Source of the DNA: Phycisphaeraceae bacterium
Lineage (GTDB): Bacteria > Planctomycetota > Phycisphaerae > Phycisphaerales > UBA1924
Reading direction: 5' to 3'
Assembly: GCA_019636675.1 (NCBI GenBank)
Contig: JAHBXC010000007.1
Location: 20,083-84,082, forward strand
DNA length: 64,000 nt
How positions within the stretch are numbered: the stretch's first letter is position 1; the number at the start of each line of letters is the position of its first letter. Of the stretch, positions 59,464-64,000 are shown piece after piece. The notes under the pieces are model-generated. The model saw only the letters and a list, made by a program, of their open reading frames with translations. It was not told the DNA's origin and searched no databases. Made by a program: the position numbers and the translations under genes.

Positions 59464-62400
59464 TCAGATGCGCTCGTCGTCGATGACCGCCTCGGGGCGG
59501 AGGGTGAGGATCTCGCGGAGCTGGTCGGTGGTCATCTCGGTGAGCCACTGCTCGCCCGAGCCGATGATCTGCTCGGCGAGCTCGGTCTTCGCTTCAATCA
59601 TCTCGTCGATCTTCTCTTCGAGCGTGCCGCCCACGACGAACTTGTGCACGTGCACGGTGCGCGTCTGCCCGATGCGGTGCGCGCGGTCGGTGGCCTGGTT
59701 CTCGACCGCCGGGTTCCACCAGCGGTCGAAGTGGAACACGTGGCTGGCCGCGGTGAGGTTGAGGCCGACGCCGCCGGCCTTGAGCGAGAGCACGAAGATG
59801 GGCGAGGTCCCGTCGGCCTTCTGGAAACGGTCGACCATCTCCTGGCGGGTGTGCTGCGGCGTGCCGCCGTGGAGGAAGAGCACCTCCCGGTCGAGTTCGT
59901 GGCGCAGCATGGCGGTGAGCATCTTGCCCATGCGTCGGAACTGGGTGAACACGAGCGCCTGATCGCCCTCGGCGAGGACCTCGTCGAGCAACTCGAGGAG
60001 GCGCGCGCACTTGCCCGAACGCGATGGCTGCACGAGCCCGACGGGCAGCGAGTCGTCGGCGCCCTCGTCCTCGTCGCCTTCCTTGATGGCCTGGGCCGGG
60101 TGGTTGCAGATCTGCTTGAGCTTGATGAGCGTCGAGAGCACGATGCCGCGCCGCTGCATGCCCTCGGCCTTGTCGACCTCGGTGAGCATGCGCTTGACCG
60201 CCTGCTCGTACATCGTCGCCTGCTCGCTGGTGAGCTGGCACATCTCCTTGCTCTCGAGCTTGGCGGGCAGGTCGCTCACGACGTTGGGGTCGGTCTTGAG
60301 CCGGCGCAGGATGAACGGCTGGACGAGCCCGCGCAGCTGGCGACGCCGGTTCTTGCTGTGACGGCGCTCGATGGGGATCGCGAAGTTGCGCCGGAACTCG
60401 TGCTGCGATCCCAGGTACCCGGGGTTGCAGAAGTCCATCACCGACCACAGCTCGGTCAGGCGGTTCTCGACCGGCGTGCCGGTGAGCGCCACTCGCCGCT
60501 CGGCCTTGAGCCCGCGCACCGACTGCGCCTGCTTCGCGACCGGGTTCTTGATGTTCTGCGCCTCGTCGAGCGCGACGCGCCCCCACTCCACCAGCTCGAG
60601 CGACTCGCGGTCGCGGTGGGCGAGCGCGTAGGTGGTGATGATCAGGTCGTGCTCGCCGGCCTGGTGCGCGAACGCCTCCCCGATCTTGCGCTCGATGCCG
60701 TGGTGCGCCACGACGCGCAGCGACGGCGCGAAGCGCGAGGCCTCGCGCATCCAGTTGCGTACGACCGAGGTCGGCGCGACCAGCAGCGTAGGCTTGACGC
60801 TCAGCGGGTCGCGCCCGACCCGCGTCATCTCCTCGCGCTCCAGCGCCAGCAGCGCCAGGAGCTGGATGGTCTTGCCCAGACCCATGTCGTCGGCCAGACA
60901 GCCGCCCAGGCCGAAGCGGTCGAGGAACGCGAGCCACGAGAGGCCTCGCTTCTGGTAGGGACGCAACTCGCCGTGGAAGCCCGCGGGCTGCTCGATCATC
61001 GGGAGCTTCTGCTCCTCGGCCTCGTCGCCGAAGATCGCGCTCATCCAGCCGGTGGCGCGCATGCCCAGGATGGGCGCGCCCTTGCGCGCCTCCTCGTCGG
61101 CGCCGTACGCGATGCGCAGCGCCTCCGCCGCCGTCATCTGCCCGCCCGGGTTCTCGCGGATGAACCGCATCGCGGCGTCGACATCCTCCGGGCGCACCTC
61201 GACCCACAGCCCGTTCACGCGCACCAGCGGCGAGCGCTCCTGCGCCAGCGACTCGAACTCCTTGAGCGTCAGCGTCGCGTCGCCGACCGCGATCTGCCAC
61301 GAGTAATTCACCAGCGCACGCAGCCCGATGCGCGACCCGGCGGCGCTGCTCTCCGAGCGACCGAGCCCCTCGAGCTCCTCGTCGATCGGCTCGCTCTCGA
61401 TCACCAGTCTCGCGCCAAGGCGCCCGTGCGGCGACTCCCACCAGTCGGGCGAACGCACCCCGAAGCCCTGCTCCTGCAAGAGCGGGCGCACCTCGCGCAG
61501 GAACTCGTAGGCCTCGACCGTCTTGAGCGTCAGGCCCGTCGGCTCCTGATCGTTCAGCGCCTTCTCGAGCTTGCGATAGATCCTCGCGGCGCGAGAGAGT
61601 TCGGCCAGAAGCAATTCCTGCGGCGACTCGGCGCGCTTTCCTCGCACGATCGCGATCTCTCCGCCGCTGGCCGACCAGATCTCGTCGCTGCCGATCACCA
61701 GGCGGTCGTCCGACGCGTTCTGGAGCGCGAAGCCCAGCGTCCATCGCACGTCGTCGCCCGGCGCGCGAAGGTCGGCGAGGCGCTCGGCCCCGCTCGGCTC
61801 GCGCAGCTCGAGCAGCAGGCGCCACTCGCTCGCCTCGCCGCGATCGTCGAGCCCGCCCAGCCATCGGCGCACGCTGCGCAGCACCTCGGTTCGCCGCTCG
61901 GCGTCGCCGGGCGAGGCGCGTTCGTCGGTTCGCAGCAGGCCGGAGAGCCACGACACGTGCGGGTCATCGCTCGGGTCGCGACCGTCGATCGCGTCCTCGA
62001 GCGTCTCGGCGGCGAACGCGGCGCGCGTGTGCGCGTCCACGACCGCCCACAGGAAGTCTTCGAGGATGGGCCATGCCTCGTGGCCCAGATCGTCCTCGAC
62101 GGCGCGCGCGCTGGGGGGCATCGCGCGCACCAGCGCCGCGGTGGTCTGGGCGATCGGCTCGTCGACCAGCCAGGGCTGCCAGCTGCCGCGCAGCACGCCG
62201 TCGGCTTCCTGGATGACCGTGGGGACATAGCGCTGCTGCGCGACGACCAGTCGTGCGAAGCCCGCCGCCGCCGAGAACCAGCGCGCGCCGGGGCCGATGA
62301 CGACACGCATGGCGTCGCCCTCGCCCTCGTCGCTCGCGAGCGAGCCCTGCTGGTTTTCCTCGAGCATCTCCAGCGCGCTCAGCGCCTCTTCGGCGTCGAT

Positions 62401-62766
62401 CGCGTCGATGCCCAGCGCCGGCACGCGCCAGCGCGACAGCATCGCGCCGTGCTCGGTCAGCCCGTCCACCTCGGCCCGGCGCCCCATCGCGTGCGCCAGG
62501 CGCGGGCTCATCACCGGCGCGCCCTCGACCGTGGGCAGGAACAGCGTCAGCGACCCGGCCTGCGCGCCCTGCGCCACGCCCGCGGCTCCAGCCAGCGAGA
62601 GCGCCTCGCGCACCACATCGGTCGGCGACGCCATCGGGTGCTCGCGCGCGTCGGCGCCCTCCGCCCCGGGCCCTTGATCCGACGCAACGGGCGGCGGCGC
62701 GACCTCGCGCTCGCTCCACAGCCAGAGCCGACCGCCCGACCAGTTCGCGTGCAGCACGATCAGCAT
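59464..62766 (-). CDS. SNF2-family DEAD/DEAH helicase (HepA-like)
   Basis: A 1100-residue ATPase. The N-terminal ~500 residues are helical and variable, with an SNF2-associated (DUF3670-like) region. The motor begins near residue 600: motif I CLADDMGLGKTIQLLALL (near 628), motif II VALDEAQNIKN, a LTGTPVENRL segment, and motifs V/VI SLKAGGVGLNLTAASHV and QATDRAHRIGQTRTVHVHKFV. It remodels protein-DNA complexes and does not usually separate strands. ATG at 62766. Operon with the SWIM protein. Confidence 0.94.
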   Translation of the reverse strand: MLIVLHANWSGGRLWLWSEREVAPPPVASDQGPGAEGADAREHPMASPTDVVREALSLAGAAGVAQGAQAGSLTLFLPTVEGAPVMSPRLAHAMGRRAEVDGLTEHGAMLSRWRVPALGIDAIDAEEALSALEMLEENQQGSLASDEGEGDAMRVVIGPGARWFSAAAGFARLVVAQQRYVPTVIQEADGVLRGSWQPWLVDEPIAQTTAALVRAMPPSARAVEDDLGHEAWPILEDFLWAVVDAHTRAAFAAETLEDAIDGRDPSDDPHVSWLSGLLRTDERASPGDAERRTEVLRSVRRWLGGLDDRGEASEWRLLLELREPSGAERLADLRAPGDDVRWTLGFALQNASDDRLVIGSDEIWSASGGEIAIVRGKRAESPQELLLAELSRAARIYRKLEKALNDQEPTGLTLKTVEAYEFLREVRPLLQEQGFGVRSPDWWESPHGRLGARLVIESEPIDEELEGLGRSESSAAGSRIGLRALVNYSWQIAVGDATLTLKEFESLAQERSPLVRVNGLWVEVRPEDVDAAMRFIRENPGGQMTAAEALRIAYGADEEARKGAPILGMRATGWMSAIFGDEAEEQKLPMIEQPAGFHGELRPYQKRGLSWLAFLDRFGLGGCLADDMGLGKTIQLLALLALEREEMTRVGRDPLSVKPTLLVAPTSVVRNWMREASRFAPSLRVVAHHGIERKIGEAFAHQAGEHDLIITTYALAHRDRESLELVEWGRVALDEAQNIKNPVAKQAQSVRGLKAERRVALTGTPVENRLTELWSVMDFCNPGYLGSQHEFRRNFAIPIERRHSKNRRRQLRGLVQPFILRRLKTDPNVVSDLPAKLESKEMCQLTSEQATMYEQAVKRMLTEVDKAEGMQRRGIVLSTLIKLKQICNHPAQAIKEGDEDEGADDSLPVGLVQPSRSGKCARLLELLDEVLAEGDQALVFTQFRRMGKMLTAMLRHELDREVLFLHGGTPQHTRQEMVDRFQKADGTSPIFVLSLKAGGVGLNLTAASHVFHFDRWWNPAVENQATDRAHRIGQTRTVHVHKFVVGGTLEEKIDEMIEAKTELAEQIIGSGEQWLTEMTTDQLREILTLRPEAVIDDERI

Positions 62767-62825
62767 CAACTCGCTCGCTCTCCGTCCGTGGACGCCGCGA
62801 TCGCGGCAGGGATCAGTCAGGGGAA

Positions 62826-62897
62826 TGGGGGCGGTGGGATTCGAACCCACGACCAACGGATTAAAAGTCCGCTGCTCTACCGCTGAGCTACGCCCCC
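62826..62897 (-). tRNA. tRNA-Lys (anticodon TTT)
   Basis: The minus strand forms a cloverleaf. The acceptor GGGGGCG pairs with CGCCCCC, with discriminator A. The D-arm is GTAGCTCAGCGGTAGAGC, the anticodon loop is CTTTTAA and the T-loop is GTTCGAATC. CCA is not encoded. Confidence 0.96.
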
Positions 62898-63095
62898 CTC
62901 GTTCGCGATCGGCGCTCCGACAGGGGGTGCGCGCGAGGTTCCGCCCTCCACGCGCACAAGCCCGAACTGCGTCGGGCCGAAAGTCTAGAGGGGCGCCCAG
63001 CCACTTTCGCGTGCTCGGTCGCCGGCCACGCAATCTCCTCTCGCGCCGCCCACGCATCACCCCCGGCGTCGCGCCCGTATCGTTTGTCTCACGAC

Positions 63096-63839
63096 ATGCC
63101 CCCCCGTCACGCCACCATCGCCGACTCCCTCGTCCGACAGATCGTCAGCGCCTACCGGCGCGGCTACTTCCCCATGGCCGACATCCGCGCCGGAGAACTC
63201 TTCTGGTGCAGCCCGGAGCGACGGGGCGTCATCCCCCTCCACGCAGACGACCCCCTCGCCCCAAACTCGACCTTCACGATCCCCAAAACGCTCCGCCAGA
63301 AGGTCCGCTCAGGAAAGTTCGTCGTCACCGCCGACAGGGCCTTCACCCAGACCATCGTCTCCTGCGCCAACCCCGACCGGCCCGGCGCATGGATCGACGA
63401 GACCATCGTGGGCGCGTACCGACTCCTCCACGACGCCGGCTTCGCCCACTCCATCGAGGTCTGGCGGCGCAACGAGAACACCGGCGAGCTCATCCTCGTG
63501 GGCGGGCTCTACGGGCTCGCGATCGGCGCCGCCTTCTTCGGAGAGTCGATGTTCTCCCTGCCTGCGATCGGCGGAACCGACGCGTCCAAGGTCGCGCTCG
63601 TCCATCTCGTCGCGCACCTGCGCCGGCGCGGCTATCGCCTGCTCGACACCCAGATGTGGTCGCCGCATCTGGCGCAGTTCGGCTGCGTCGAGGTCGACCG
63701 GCCGGACTTCCTTCGCGCGCTGACCCCGGCGGTGACCGATCGCTCGGTCTCGTGGGGCGTGTTCCTGCCTTCGGACTCCGACGCGATCACGCCCCGGCGC
63801 GCGCTGCCCGGCGTCGAGCGCGAAGACGACGCGGCGTGA
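63096..63839 (+). CDS. aat: Leucyl/phenylalanyl-tRNA-protein transferase
   Basis: A 247-residue enzyme that adds Leu or Phe to proteins with N-terminal Lys or Arg, marking them for ClpS-ClpAP. Visible motifs are YFPMADIRAGELFWCSPERRGVIPL, GESMFSLPAIGGTDASKVALV and LLDTQMWSPHLAQFG. ATG at 63096 is preferred to a TTG at 63084. The trailing hairpin at 63852 lacks a U-tract on this strand, so it belongs mainly to the opposing gene. Confidence 0.95.
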   Translation: MPPRHATIADSLVRQIVSAYRRGYFPMADIRAGELFWCSPERRGVIPLHADDPLAPNSTFTIPKTLRQKVRSGKFVVTADRAFTQTIVSCANPDRPGAWIDETIVGAYRLLHDAGFAHSIEVWRRNENTGELILVGGLYGLAIGAAFFGESMFSLPAIGGTDASKVALVHLVAHLRRRGYRLLDTQMWSPHLAQFGCVEVDRPDFLRALTPAVTDRSVSWGVFLPSDSDAITPRRALPGVEREDDAA

Positions 63840-63851
63840 GGAAAAAAGAAA

Positions 63852-63876
63852 ACGCCGGCGAGAGACTCGCCGGCGT
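63852..63876 (-). terminator. Rho-independent terminator of the glycine-rich protein gene
   Basis: A perfect 11-bp stem (63852-63862 with 63866-63876) with a 3-nt loop is followed on the minus strand by TTTTCTTTTTTC. It lies 38 nt beyond the stop at 63914 and also separates the gene from aat. Confidence 0.88.
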
Positions 63877-63913
63877 CTATTGGGATTCAGATCAGTGAGC
63901 GAGAACGACTGAT

Positions 63914-64000
63914 TTACCAGTCGTTGCTGTAGCGCTCGCGCTTCTCGCCGCGACCGCCGCGATCGCCGCCGCCGCTGCGGCCACCGCCGCCGCCGCCGCC
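63914..64000 (-). CDS. C-terminal tail of a glycine-rich protein, probably RRM type (partial)
   Basis: The last 28 codons of a minus-strand gene that continues past the right edge: a Gly run, RSGGGDRGGRGEKRERYSNDW and a TAA at 63914-63916. The tail resembles those of glycine-rich RNA-binding proteins like the one at 1539-1841, but the domain itself is outside the window. Confidence 0.6.
   Translation of the reverse strand, partial: GGGGGGGRSGGGDRGGRGEKRERYSNDW

Noticed and set aside
58442..62766. DISARM- or Dnd-like defence system from the SNF2 helicase
   Set aside because: No methyltransferase, PLD nuclease or DUF1998 gene accompanies it; the SWIM/SNF2 pair is a common stand-alone module.

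Overview
This window looks like a chromosomal segment of a high-GC planctomycete, most likely of the class Phycisphaerae. The main evidence is two secreted proteins with GC-type dockerin-like EF-hand repeats (25172-27772 and 42805-44694), a short PAPG...RRRR sorting tail of the planctomycete PEP-CTERM kind (40659-41288), two ECF sigma factors, and several small conserved proteins of planctomycete character. Assignment to class is inferred; no rRNA gene is present.

Left part (1-8.1 kb): the end of an ECF sigma gene, a methanethiol methyltransferase-like membrane enzyme, a cold-shock-type pair (glycine-rich RRM protein and RhlE-type DEAD-box helicase), and a two-gene RND efflux pump.

Nitrogen-oxide region (8.1-24.9 kb): this is the most coherent part of the window. 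On the minus strand a run of seven genes encodes truncated haemoglobin, a [2Fe-2S]/FAD reductase, an Rrf2 regulator, a lipoprotein, a fused ResB-CcsA haem-attachment protein, NrfH and NrfA (ammonifying nitrite reductase). Diverging from it is a di-iron Fe-S repair protein (RIC/YtfE), and the shared promoter region holds a GATRCAT-N7-ATGCATC inverted repeat. After a ketopantoate reductase-like gene comes a tightly coupled clade II nitrous oxide reductase operon: cytochrome c, nosZ, nosB-like, nosD, nosF, nosY, nosL. Together they would reduce nitrite to ammonium, scavenge the NO by-product, repair damaged Fe-S centres and consume N2O.

Middle (25-44.7 kb): a large secreted glycine-rich protein; an AT-rich patch with a toxin-like remnant and an orphan immunity-like gene beside tRNA-Glu; a chelatase-like AAA+ protein; a secreted protein/ECF sigma/anti-sigma operon; a nitroreductase; tandem cupins; a thioesterase; a Y-family polymerase; PrkA kinase; a flavodoxin-fold reductase; TrmB; a zinc-ribbon protein; and a second dockerin-bearing secreted protein. 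Nested inverted repeats sit in several intergenic gaps here.

Right part (44.9-64 kb): ClpS; a set of type IV pilus/type II secretion-derived genes (MshEN-type protein, PilT, a membrane-anchored ATPase with altered Walker motifs, a CvpA-type fusion); then the housekeeping run glmU(N-domain)-prs-rplY-pth-rpsF-ssb-rplI, without rpsR. Last come tRNA-Gln, an AAA ATPase, a SWIM/SNF2 pair, tRNA-Lys, aat and the tail of a glycine-rich protein.
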